Origin: Acidimicrobiia bacterium
GTDB taxonomy: Bacteria; Actinomycetota; Acidimicrobiia; Acidimicrobiales; AC-14
Direction of reading: 5' to 3'
Assembly (NCBI GenBank): GCA_019243595.1
Contig: JAFAUA010000266.1
Location: 1-13,051 of the forward strand
DNA: 13,051 bases
In this document: positions 7,181 through 13,051 of the stretch, piece after piece
Layout of the letters: the number at the start of each line of letters is the position of its first letter
How positions within the stretch are numbered: the stretch's first letter is position 1
The notes under the pieces: model-generated
What the model was told of the DNA's origin: nothing
The model's database searches: none
What the model saw: the letters and a program-made list of their open reading frames with translations, nothing else
Program-made: the position numbers and the translations under genes

Positions 7181-8304
7181 GCGCTCGGCGCCAGCGGCAG
7201 GTAGTAGGGCCCGGTCTCCTCCATCGACGCGCCCTCGCCCGTGAACGGCTCCAGCGCGTCGTAGAGGGGACCGACGGTGTCGCGGGGGACGGTCCAGTCG
7301 AGCTCGTCGGCGACACCCGCCACCTCGGCGAACGGGCGCAGAAACGAGAAGTACACGTACGCGCCGGCATCGATCTTCTGGCGGCGGTCCATGGCAGCCA
7401 CCTGGCGGTAGTGGTCGGCCTGCGCCTTGCGGACCGTGGCAAGGAGGCCGTCCCACTCGTCTGGCAAAACGGGCCGGAGGGCGCCGCCGGCCCCGTCAGT
7501 GGTGTACAGGCCGAAGGCCACGAGGTGGTCGAGGTAATCCTCGGGCTCGGTGAGGGACGTACCCCAGTCGTTGACGCGTACGTCGACACCGTCGAGAACG
7601 AGGGCGGCGGTGAGGTTCTGGTATGGCACTCCCGCGGCGACGTGCGACCAGGCGAAGTCGCTCTGACCCAGCTGGTAGTAGTCGCGCACCAGCAGGGTGC
7701 GCCCGCCGTCGAGCGGGTAGGGCCCGCTGTCGCCGGCGCCGACGCGGGTGTCGAAGTACATGAGGAAGAGGTAGGCGACGAGCGTGGCGTTGAGCTTCTT
7801 GATCGCGGCACGCGCCTGCTCGTCGGTTGCCGTCGTCTGCGCCAGCAGCGATTCGATGACGTCGTCGCCATAGGGGTGAGCCTTGAAGCCGGCGTCCCAC
7901 GCCTGCAGCGTGCCGTCGGCGCGGTAGGCGCCCGCCGCCCGTCGCCAGAAGTCGAGCACCGTCCAGGTCCGTTCGACCTCGTCCTCCACCACGCCGAACG
8001 TCGTCAGCAGCTTGCGCCCGGTCAGGTAGATGTTGGCGATCGACCAGAGGTGCACGGCGTTGACGCGCACGCCCGGCCGGCGCCCGGCGGCGCCGATCTC
8101 TTCTGCCGGCATGACTTTGTCGATGCTCTGCATCATGTCCGGCCACCGGTACCAGGCCTCGGCGGCCGATACGAGGATGTAGGCGGAGACGGGGATGAGG
8201 CGCGACTCGAGCGCCGTGCGCTCCGCCGTCATCGCGCCGCTGATCTCGGCGTGGTAGGCGATGAGCTCGTCGGCCTCGGCGCGGTGGTCCTGGGGGTCAG
8301 GCAC
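7177..8304 (-). CDS. Conserved-looking hypothetical protein, middle gene of swivel-domain operon
   Basis: I do not recognise this protein of about 375 residues. It appears soluble and mostly helical, rich in Tyr, Trp and Asp, with no signal peptide and no clear nucleotide-binding loop or metal-binding motif. Notable segments are AWYRWPDMMQSIDKVMP, VHLWSIANIYLTGRKLL, DGGRTLLVRDYYQLGQSDFAW and VRVNDWGTSLTEPEDYLDHLV. Two starts are possible: GTG 8313 and GTG 8304. I chose 8304 because GGAAGG (8318 to 8313) then has an eight-base spacing; 8313 would have none and adds three residues. The gene overlaps the preceding swivel-domain gene by eight bases and the following DUF7064-like gene by four, so the three are almost certainly co-translated. 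A partner or substrate-binding subunit for the swivel domain is an inference from position only. Confidence 0.8.
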   Translation of the reverse strand: MPDPQDHRAEADELIAYHAEISGAMTAERTALESRLIPVSAYILVSAAEAWYRWPDMMQSIDKVMPAEEIGAAGRRPGVRVNAVHLWSIANIYLTGRKLLTTFGVVEDEVERTWTVLDFWRRAAGAYRADGTLQAWDAGFKAHPYGDDVIESLLAQTTATDEQARAAIKKLNATLVAYLFLMYFDTRVGAGDSGPYPLDGGRTLLVRDYYQLGQSDFAWSHVAAGVPYQNLTAALVLDGVDVRVNDWGTSLTEPEDYLDHLVAFGLYTTDGAGGALRPVLPDEWDGLLATVRKAQADHYRQVAAMDRRQKIDAGAYVYFSFLRPFAEVAGVADELDWTVPRDTVGPLYDALEPFTGEGASMEETGPYYLPLAPSA

Positions 8305-8641
8305 GGACGACACCTTCCGAACCCGAGCAGTCGACCTCGACCTCGGCGCCGTCGGCGGGCTCGTCGCCGTTGAATTCGGTGCCCATCACGCACGGCAGCT
8401 GGAACTCCCGGCTGACGATGCCGATGTGACTGCGCATGGTGCCGCTGGTGCAGACGACGGCGGTCAGCTCATGGAAGATCGGCGAGAGGAACGTCGCACC
8501 GGCGTCGCGTACGAGGGCGACCACCCCGTCGGCCCCGGTGTCGAGCAGGGCGAGCACGTCGTCGGGCGACTCCAAGTGCCGGAAGGTGCCACGGACCGGC
8601 TCGTGGTCGAACACCTTCTCCCCCCGCCCCACCGGCTCCAC
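8297..8641 (-). CDS. Stand-alone PEP-utiliser phosphohistidine (swivelling) domain protein
   Basis: This short protein of about 114 residues consists of one domain. TAVVCTSGTMRSHIGIVSRE (60-79) followed by FQLPCVMGTEF and then DGAEVEVDCSGSEGVVR matches the mobile domain of PEP synthase, pyruvate phosphate dikinase and rifampin phosphotransferase. In those enzymes the histidine after Ser (here H72) carries phosphate between two remote active sites. Normally this domain is fused to an ATP-binding and a PEP- or substrate-binding domain, and neither is visible in the window. It could be a subunit of a split phosphotransferase, a regulatory phosphate carrier, or a non-catalytic remnant. The GTG at 8641 lacks a Shine-Dalgarno sequence but lies nine bases after a possible -10 hexamer; GTG 8632 or 8614 are alternatives. 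First gene of the three-gene operon. Confidence 0.85.
   Translation of the reverse strand: MEPVGRGEKVFDHEPVRGTFRHLESPDDVLALLDTGADGVVALVRDAGATFLSPIFHELTAVVCTSGTMRSHIGIVSREFQLPCVMGTEFNGDEPADGAEVEVDCSGSEGVVRA
8313..8318 (-). promoter_or_regulatory. Ribosome-binding site deciding the start of the middle operon gene
   Basis: GGAAGG on the minus strand lies eight bases before GTG 8304 and directly abuts GTG 8313, favouring the inner start. It sits inside the end of the swivel-domain gene. Confidence 0.5.
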
Positions 8642-8650
8642 AGGTGCGGG

Positions 8651-8659
8651 ATCGTAGCC
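8651..8659. promoter_or_regulatory. Possible overlapping divergent -10 elements for leaderless transcripts
   Basis: The gap between divergent genes is only 26 bases (8642-8667). On the minus strand TACGAT (8656 to 8651) lies nine bases before GTG 8641. On the plus strand TAGCCT (8654-8659) lies eight bases before GTG 8668. Neither gene has a convincing Shine-Dalgarno sequence. Both patterns fit leaderless transcription with overlapping promoters, but no -35 element is clear. Confidence 0.3.
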
Positions 8660-8667
8660 TTCAGGCG

Positions 8668-9180
8668 GTGACGCACTACGAGGTGCTCGGCGTGTCGACC
8701 TCGGCCAACGCAGAGGAGATCAAGCGCGCCTACCGGCGCATGGCACGCCGCCACCACCCCGACGTCGCCGGCAGCGACGACGCCGTAATGCAGCGGCTGA
8801 ACCAGGCGTGGGCCGTCCTCGGCGATCCTGCGCAGCGCCTTGCCTATGACCGCGGGCTGGGCATCGGCTCGTCGAACACCTCGTACCGCAGCGCCCGGCC
8901 GTCGCCTCCCCCGCCGCCGGCCCCCATCATCGTTGACGAGGAGGGGGAGGCTGACTGGGGCCCCGAGCCCGAGCCGCCCCCTGCTACCAAGCGCGACCTC
9001 TTGCTGTTCATACCCGTCGCCCTGCTGGGCCTCGCGGCCCTCAACGTCGGCCTGGGCGGGTGGTTCGAGGAGGGGGCCTTCCTGGGCTTCGGCGTCGTCT
9101 GCTTCGCCCTCGCTTTGCTGGCGTTCGCGCTCGTGCCGATCCTCACGCTGCGCCGCCAGGCGCGCCGCACCTACCGCTGA
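8668..9180 (+). CDS. Membrane-anchored J-domain (DnaJ-like) protein
   Basis: This 170-residue protein begins directly with a J domain (about 2-62). HYEVLGVSTSANAEEIKRAYR and RRHHPDV carry the HPD tripeptide (30-32) needed to stimulate DnaK ATPase, and QAWAVLGDPAQRLAYDRG completes helix IV. A Pro- and acid-rich linker (about 76-106) leads to two hydrophobic helices (about 111-130 and 137-161) and a basic tail, so it should sit in the inner membrane. It lacks the Gly/Phe, zinc-finger and substrate-binding regions of DnaJ, so it is a type III J-protein, probably recruiting DnaK to a membrane client. GTG 8668 is preferred over GTG 8644 because the J domain starts at once and 8644 nearly abuts the divergent gene. 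The stop overlaps the convergent thioesterase gene by ten bases. Confidence 0.87.
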   Translation: MTHYEVLGVSTSANAEEIKRAYRRMARRHHPDVAGSDDAVMQRLNQAWAVLGDPAQRLAYDRGLGIGSSNTSYRSARPSPPPPPAPIIVDEEGEADWGPEPEPPPATKRDLLLFIPVALLGLAALNVGLGGWFEEGAFLGFGVVCFALALLAFALVPILTLRRQARRTYR

Positions 9181-10013
9181 GGCACCCGCCGGCAGAGCAG
9201 CTGACCGCCGCCGGAGGCCACGAGCGCACCGTCCTCAGCCCAGAGCCGTCCGGTCCAGCCCATCAACCCATGGGCCGCGTTGGGGGCGTGGCCGTCGGTG
9301 AGCAGCCATCCCGACTGGGGCCGCGGGTCGTTGAAGGCGACGTAGAGATCGAGGCTCGGCGCGTAGAACGGCGGCTGGAGATAGGCGTGCGGGAGGTGGG
9401 CGGCTGGCCAGCTCTGGACGTCGACGAGGATGATCGAACGGCAGGCGTCGATCCAGGGGTCGTCGAACGTCGGCGTCGGGGTGAACCGGCACCAGGCACG
9501 CCACACGGGCTCGATGGGCTCGGACGGTGGCCACGGCCGCATGAACCGGAGCGGCTTCTGCTCGACGTTGTTCCAAAACGCGAACGGCGGTCCCGCCTCG
9601 AGCTCTTCGGCGGTCAGGAGCTCGGCCACCGGCGGGACCTCATCCGCGGCCGGGACGTCTGGTGCGCTCGATACGTCGTGCGCCAGCCCTTCCACCTCAC
9701 CGACGCTCCACACCGTCGCCTCGAGCATGGGCTTGCCATCCTGGCTGACCTCGACGCGGTGCGAGGCCGCCGTGCGCGCTTGGCGGAGCGTCGTGACGGA
9801 GATGTCGATGGCGTCGAACGACGCCACGCCGAGGTAATGGCACGAGAAGCTGGCCGGTCGGTCGAAGGGCGAGACATCGCCGGCCGCCCGCAGGGCGAAG
9901 GACGCCAGGTACCCGCCCATGGGGCCCCAGATCTCCCAGTCGCGCGAGAGCGTGGCCGTGTAGCGCCCGTCGTCGACCCGCTCGACAGCGGTGTCGACGC
10001 CGAGGTCACCCAC
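9171..10013 (-). CDS. TesB-like double-hotdog acyl-CoA thioesterase family protein
   Basis: This 280-residue protein fits the two-hotdog thioesterase family (4HBT_3/TesB-like), which hydrolyses acyl-CoA to free acid and CoA. The first hotdog carries IWGPMGGYLASFALRAAG (28-45), the usual glycine-rich helix, and VASFDAIDISV. The second carries ILVDVQSWP (195-203), YAPSLDLYVAFN (217-228) and GGGQLLCR (268-275). D198, S220 or D222, and Q271 are the best counterparts of the TesB Asp-Thr-Gln catalytic set, assigned by motif only. Substrate chain length cannot be told. GTG 10013 has no strong ribosome-binding site; it begins 17 bases after the mdh stop on the same strand, so co-transcription with mdh is likely. 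The two gene products have no obvious metabolic link. Confidence 0.85.
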   Translation of the reverse strand: MGDLGVDTAVERVDDGRYTATLSRDWEIWGPMGGYLASFALRAAGDVSPFDRPASFSCHYLGVASFDAIDISVTTLRQARTAASHRVEVSQDGKPMLEATVWSVGEVEGLAHDVSSAPDVPAADEVPPVAELLTAEELEAGPPFAFWNNVEQKPLRFMRPWPPSEPIEPVWRAWCRFTPTPTFDDPWIDACRSIILVDVQSWPAAHLPHAYLQPPFYAPSLDLYVAFNDPRPQSGWLLTDGHAPNAAHGLMGWTGRLWAEDGALVASGGGQLLCRRVPQR

Positions 10014-10030
10014 GAGCTATCTCGCGTCGG

Positions 10031-10960
10031 TCAGCCGAGGTTGGCGACGTCGGCTTGCTTGGCACGAACCGCCTCGGCGGCGGTGCGCAGTGCTTCGACC
10101 TCGTCGTCGGAGAGCGGCAGCTCGACGATCTCCTTGACGCCCTCGCGTCCGATCCGCGCCGGGACCCCGAGGTAGACGTCCTTGATCCCGTACTGACCCT
10201 CGAGCCACGCGCACACGGGCATGACCTCACCGGTGTCGCGCACCACGGCCTTCACCATGGCCGCAGCAGCCGACGAGGGTGCGTAGTACGCCGAGCCAGT
10301 CTTGAGCAGGCCGACGATCTCGGCGCCGCCGTCGCGGGTCTTCTGCACGATGCCGTCGACCACGTCGGCCTCGAGGACCTCCAGGAGCGGCTTGCCGTCG
10401 ACCTTCACCTGCGAGGGAATCGGGACCATGGTGTCGCCGTGGGAGCCGAGGGTCATCGCCTCGATCCGCGACGCCGAGCTACCCGTGCGCTCGGCGACGA
10501 AGTGCTTGAAGCGGGCGGTGTCGAGCATCCCCGCCTGACCCATGACGCGGTGCTTCGGGAAGCCCGAGACCTGCGCGCACAAGGCGGTCATCTCGTCGAG
10601 GGGGTTCGAGACGACGATGATCACGGCGTCCGGCGAGCCGGCCACCAATTTGCGCGTCACGTCACCGACGATCTTGGCGTTGGTCTCGATGAGGTCCATG
10701 CGGCTCATACCCGGCTTGCGCGGAAGGCCGGCGGTGATCACGCAGACGTCGGACCCCTCGGTCTCGTCGTAGCCGTTCGTCCCGATGATGCGGGTCTCGA
10801 AGCCTTCGATCGAGCGGGCCTGCATCATGTCGAGCGCCAAGCCCTGGGACTTGTCCTCGATGATGTCGGTCATCACGACTTCGTCGACGATGTCGGCCTC
10901 GGCGATGCGCTGGACCAGCGACGACCCATAGAAGCCTGCGCCCACAACGGTGATCTTCAA
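10031..10960 (-). CDS. mdh: Malate dehydrogenase (NAD-dependent, LDH-like type)
   Basis: Catalyses malate + NAD to oxaloacetate + NADH in the TCA cycle. Its 309 residues match the LDH-like MDH class. The Rossmann motif is GAGFYGSS (7-14), D32 should select NAD over NADP, and R81 and R87 in LPRKPGMSR bind the dicarboxylate; R81, where lactate dehydrogenases have Gln, indicates malate. N119 (VSNPLD), D147 and R150 (GMLDTAR), and H174 (GSHGD) complete the active site. The start is TTG 10960, with AGGAGG eight bases upstream; no better start is in frame. The thioesterase gene follows 17 bases after the stop. A divergent SRPBCC gene starts 39 bases away. Together with sdhAB and icd it makes a loose TCA cluster. 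Confidence 0.96.
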   Translation of the reverse strand: MKITVVGAGFYGSSLVQRIAEADIVDEVVMTDIIEDKSQGLALDMMQARSIEGFETRIIGTNGYDETEGSDVCVITAGLPRKPGMSRMDLIETNAKIVGDVTRKLVAGSPDAVIIVVSNPLDEMTALCAQVSGFPKHRVMGQAGMLDTARFKHFVAERTGSSASRIEAMTLGSHGDTMVPIPSQVKVDGKPLLEVLEADVVDGIVQKTRDGGAEIVGLLKTGSAYYAPSSAAAAMVKAVVRDTGEVMPVCAWLEGQYGIKDVYLGVPARIGREGVKEIVELPLSDDEVEALRTAAEAVRAKQADVANLG

Positions 10961-10968
10961 AATTGCTC

Positions 10969-10974
10969 CCTCCT
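10969..10974 (-). promoter_or_regulatory. Strong ribosome-binding site of mdh (TTG start)
   Basis: AGGAGG on the minus strand, eight bases before TTG 10960-10958. A near-perfect Shine-Dalgarno sequence probably compensates for the weak TTG start codon. Confidence 0.7.
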
Positions 10975-10987
10975 CGCTACGCCGAGA

Positions 10988-10993
10988 ACACTA
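10988..10993 (-). promoter_or_regulatory. Possible -10 element of mdh
   Basis: TAGTGT on the minus strand lies about 13 bases upstream of the mdh AGGAGG, in the 39-base gap to the divergent gene. It fits TAnnnT; no -35 is evident. Confidence 0.25.
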
Positions 10994-10999
10994 GGACGC

Positions 11000-11473
11000 A
11001 TGAAGAGAGGGACCACAGGCGAAGCTCGAGTCCATATCAGCGCTCCCCCCGAGAAGGTCTATGACCTGGTCTCGGATGTGACCCGCATGGGTGAGTGGAG
11101 CCCGGAGACCGTGAAGTGCGAATGGATCGACGGAGCGACCGGGCCCGCGGTCGGCGCCCGGTTCAAGGGCAGCAACAAGCGCGGACTGTTTCGCTGGAGC
11201 ACGAAACCTGAGGTCGTCGCCGCCGACCCCGGGCGCGAGTTCGCTTTCATCACGCCCGGCTCGGGATCGACCAAGTGGACGTACCACTTCGAGGCGTCCG
11301 CCGACGGGGGCACTGACGCGACCGAGTCTTTCGAGCTGCTGGCGGACATGCCTCAGTACATAGTGCTGGCTGATCGCTATCTGCTGGGCATCAAGGACCG
11401 CACGGCCGACCTGGAACAAGCCATGCAGCAGACGCTCGAGCGCATCAAGCGCGCCGCCGAGGGCAGCGCCTAG
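11000..11473 (+). CDS. SRPBCC / polyketide cyclase-like ligand-binding protein
   Basis: This 157-residue protein has the START-like (helix-grip) pattern of the SRPBCC polyketide cyclase/dehydrase group. An initial strand EARVHISAPPEKVYDLVSDVTRMGEW (8-33) is followed by beta strands VGARFKGSN, REFAFITPG and KWTYHFEAS, then a long C-terminal helix (about 125-155) that would close the hydrophobic cavity. Such proteins bind hydrophobic ligands or catalyse cyclisation; no ligand can be named. ATG 11000 is chosen because the homology begins right after it; AGGA at 10993-10996 is a weak, close ribosome-binding site. The frame stays open far upstream through the mdh region, but that is antisense shadow. 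The stop (TAG, 11471-11473) abuts the icd stop with no base between. Confidence 0.85.
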   Translation: MKRGTTGEARVHISAPPEKVYDLVSDVTRMGEWSPETVKCEWIDGATGPAVGARFKGSNKRGLFRWSTKPEVVAADPGREFAFITPGSGSTKWTYHFEASADGGTDATESFELLADMPQYIVLADRYLLGIKDRTADLEQAMQQTLERIKRAAEGSA

Positions 11474-12670
11474 TTACAGGCGTTCGACGATCGCCTCGGC
11501 GAACTCGGAGGTCTTGACCTCGGTGGCGCCGTCCATCAGGCGGGCGAAGTCGTAGGTGACGATCTTCTCGGCGATCGTCGCCTCGAGGGCCCGGACGATG
11601 TCGTCGGCGGCCGCCTGCCAGCCCAGGCGCTCGAACATCATCACGCCCGACAGCAGCACCGAGCCGGGATTGACCTTGTCCTGGCCGGCGTACTTCGGGG
11701 CTGTGCCATGGGTGGCCTCGAAGATGCTGTGGCCGCTGACGTAGTTGATGTTGCCGCCCGGAGCGATCCCGATGCCGCCGACCTGGGCCGCGAGGGCGTC
11801 GGAGAGGTAGTCGCCGTTGAGGTTGGTGGTGGCGATGACGTCGAACTCGTCAGGGCGAGTGAGCACCTGTTGCAGGGTGATGTCGGCGATGGCGTCCTTG
11901 ACGAGGATCTTGCCGCCCGGGTCGCCGCCGCAGTCGTCCCAGCCGACGGCGACGTCGGAGAACTCCTCGCGGGTGAGCTCGTAGCCCCAGTTGCGGAAGG
12001 CGCCCTCGGTGAACTTCTGGATGTTGCCCTTGTGCACGAGCGTGACGCTCTTGCGCTTGCGCTCGACGGCGTACTCGATGGCAGCCCGGATCAGGCGCTT
12101 GGACCCGGTCTCGGACACAGGCTTGATGCCGACCCCCGAGTCGGGGCGGATCTTCCAACCCATCTCGTCCTGCAGCAGCCTGATGAGCTTGGCCGCCTCG
12201 GGCGTGCCTTCCTCGACCTCGAGGCCGGCGTAGATGTCCTCGGTGTTCTCCCGGAAGATCACCATGTCGACCTTCTCGGGGTGCCGCACCGGCGACGGCA
12301 CGCCCTGGAACCACCGCACCGGGCGGACACACGCGTAGAGGTCGAGGATCTGGCGCAGGGCGACGTTCAGGCTGCGGATCCCGCCGCCGACAGGTGTCGT
12401 GAGCGGGCCCTTGATGCCGATCAGGTACTCCTTAAAGGTCTCGACGGTCTCGTCGGGTAGCCAGCTCCCGGTCTCGTCGAACGCCTTCTGCCCGGCGAGC
12501 ACCTCTTTCCAGGCGATCTTCTTGCCGTGCTTGGCTGCCGCCGCGTCCATGACCAACTGGGCCGCCGGCCAGATGTCGACACCGGTGCCGTCGCCCTCGA
12601 TGTAGGGGATGATCGGCTCGTCGGAAACCTGAAGGGTGCCGTCGTCGGCAGCGGTGATCTTGTCAGCCAT
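11474..12670 (-). CDS. icd: Isocitrate dehydrogenase, NADP-dependent, E. coli type
   Basis: Converts isocitrate to 2-oxoglutarate and CO2. It has 398 residues, near the usual homodimeric type I length. Substrate residues fit E. coli Icd: S100 (the phosphorylated serine in E. coli) within [14 protein letters not shown]106, R116, R140, Y147 (TEDIYAG), and K214 (VHKGN). The metal site fits D263 (IADIT), D287 (NLNGDY) and D291. K326-Y327 ([10 protein letters not shown]) together with Y373 and R377 ([11 protein letters not shown]) are the NADP-specificity residues, so NADP is predicted. Many mycobacteria also carry a monomeric Icd, so this homodimeric form is worth noting. ATG 12670 overlaps the 3' end of metF by eight bases (12663-12670), so translation is probably coupled. 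No aceK is seen nearby. Confidence 0.96.
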   Translation of the reverse strand: MADKITAADDGTLQVSDEPIIPYIEGDGTGVDIWPAAQLVMDAAAAKHGKKIAWKEVLAGQKAFDETGSWLPDETVETFKEYLIGIKGPLTTPVGGGIRSLNVALRQILDLYACVRPVRWFQGVPSPVRHPEKVDMVIFRENTEDIYAGLEVEEGTPEAAKLIRLLQDEMGWKIRPDSGVGIKPVSETGSKRLIRAAIEYAVERKRKSVTLVHKGNIQKFTEGAFRNWGYELTREEFSDVAVGWDDCGGDPGGKILVKDAIADITLQQVLTRPDEFDVIATTNLNGDYLSDALAAQVGGIGIAPGGNINYVSGHSIFEATHGTAPKYAGQDKVNPGSVLLSGVMMFERLGWQAAADDIVRALEATIAEKIVTYDFARLMDGATEVKTSEFAEAIVERL

Positions 12671-13051
12671 CCGCCGAGACTAGGCCGAGGTTCCTCCAGA
12701 CCTCCTTCGGCGCCGCGGAGGTGTTCATCGTGTAGATGTGCAAGCCGGGAGGATCGTTGGCCAGCAGCTCCTCACCCAGCTTGGTCGCCACCTCGATGCC
12801 GATCTTGCGGACTTCCTGGGGGTTGTCGGCCACCGGCTCCAGTCGGTCGGCCAGCCACCGCGGCCACGTCGCCCCGTTCAACAATGTGAACCGCTCCGCG
12901 GTGGCGGCGTTGATGATGGGAAAGAGGCTGGGGATGACGGGCGTGTCGACGCCATGGGCCTCCAACTCATCGACCATCCGGAAGTAGTGGTCCGCGGTCC
13001 AGAAGAACTGGGTGATGGCGAAGTCGGCGAGGCGCAGCTTCTCCGCCAGGT
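12663..13051 (-). CDS. metF: Methylenetetrahydrofolate reductase, C-terminal part (5' end outside window)
   Basis: The frame is open to the right edge, leaving about 128 C-terminal residues. It reduces 5,10-methylene-THF to 5-methyl-THF for methionine synthesis. [22 protein letters not shown], then [19 protein letters not shown] and late [24 protein letters not shown] are the conserved barrel segments of MetF, the last being near the C-terminus of the catalytic domain. The ATG at 12977 is internal, not the start. No regulatory domain follows, as expected for bacterial MetF. It ends inside the icd start region, making a metF-icd transcription unit; any shared promoter lies outside the window. 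Confidence 0.92.
   Translation of the reverse strand, partial: LAEKLRLADFAITQFFWTADHYFRMVDELEAHGVDTPVIPSLFPIINAATAERFTLLNGATWPRWLADRLEPVADNPQEVRKIGIEVATKLGEELLANDPPGLHIYTMNTSAAPKEVWRNLGLVSADG

Noticed and set aside
7181..7456. N-terminal extension of the DUF7064-like protein to 399 residues
   Set aside because: The extra residues are Arg/Gly/Pro-rich and coincide with the 3' end of the upstream gene in another frame; GTG 7180 gives the normal GTGA overlap.
7411..8373. 320-codon plus-strand frame opposite the middle operon gene
   Set aside because: Low-complexity antisense product with no motif; the minus-strand gene has ordered overlaps with its neighbours and a ribosome-binding site.
10055..10999. 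Long plus-strand frame running through the mdh region into the SRPBCC gene, suggesting a 472-residue fusion
   Set aside because: The upstream part is antisense to mdh and has shadow-like composition (Arg, Asp, His, Val rich); the real domain begins at ATG 11000.
11708..12460. 250-codon plus-strand frame opposite icd
   Set aside because: icd is unambiguous with all catalytic residues; the opposite frame is Asp/Val/Leu-rich shadow.

Overview
The window is a gene-dense stretch of a high-GC bacterial chromosome. Frequent GTG and TTG starts, head-to-tail overlaps of a few bases, a SdhA/SdhB pair that resembles the mycobacterial SdhAB, and an E. coli-type NADP isocitrate dehydrogenase all suggest an actinobacterium. 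A deep or uncultured lineage such as Acidimicrobiia is my best guess, but this is inferred from protein character and not from a marker gene. I see no rRNA, tRNA, CRISPR array, insertion sequence or phage gene.

Layout from left to right. (1) Positions 2-4322, plus strand: the 3' part of a family-2 glycoside hydrolase (beta-mannosidase-like), overlapping sdhA by ATGA, then sdhB. No membrane-anchor genes (sdhC/sdhD) are visible. (2) 4323-4416: a convergent gap holding two small hairpins. (3) 4417-5076, minus: an orphan LuxR/NarL-type response regulator. It is divergent from (4) 5166-6260, plus: an exported or membrane-anchored TIM-barrel protein behind a Thr/Pro-rich linker. (5) 6257-8641, minus: three overlapping genes encoding a stand-alone phosphohistidine 'swivelling' domain, an unrecognised protein of about 375 residues, and a protein with a DHSWGxRDWW motif (DUF7064-like). 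(6) 8668-9180, plus: a small J-domain protein with two C-terminal membrane helices. (7) 9171-10960, minus: malate dehydrogenase followed by a TesB-like thioesterase. (8) 11000-11473, plus: an SRPBCC/polyketide-cyclase-like protein. (9) 11474-13051, minus: metF (its 5' end lies outside the window) overlapping icd.

The clear metabolic theme is the TCA cycle: sdhA, sdhB, mdh and icd lie within about 11 kb, with metF (one-carbon metabolism) coupled to icd. The accessory part most likely to hold something undescribed is the 6257-8641 operon. It has a lone PEP-utiliser histidine domain with no nucleotide-binding or PEP-binding partner in view, co-translated with two uncharacterised proteins. Other points of interest are a possible start-codon hairpin at the glycosidase-sdhA junction, candidate leaderless divergent promoters, and three convergent junctions with no room for a terminator between the genes.
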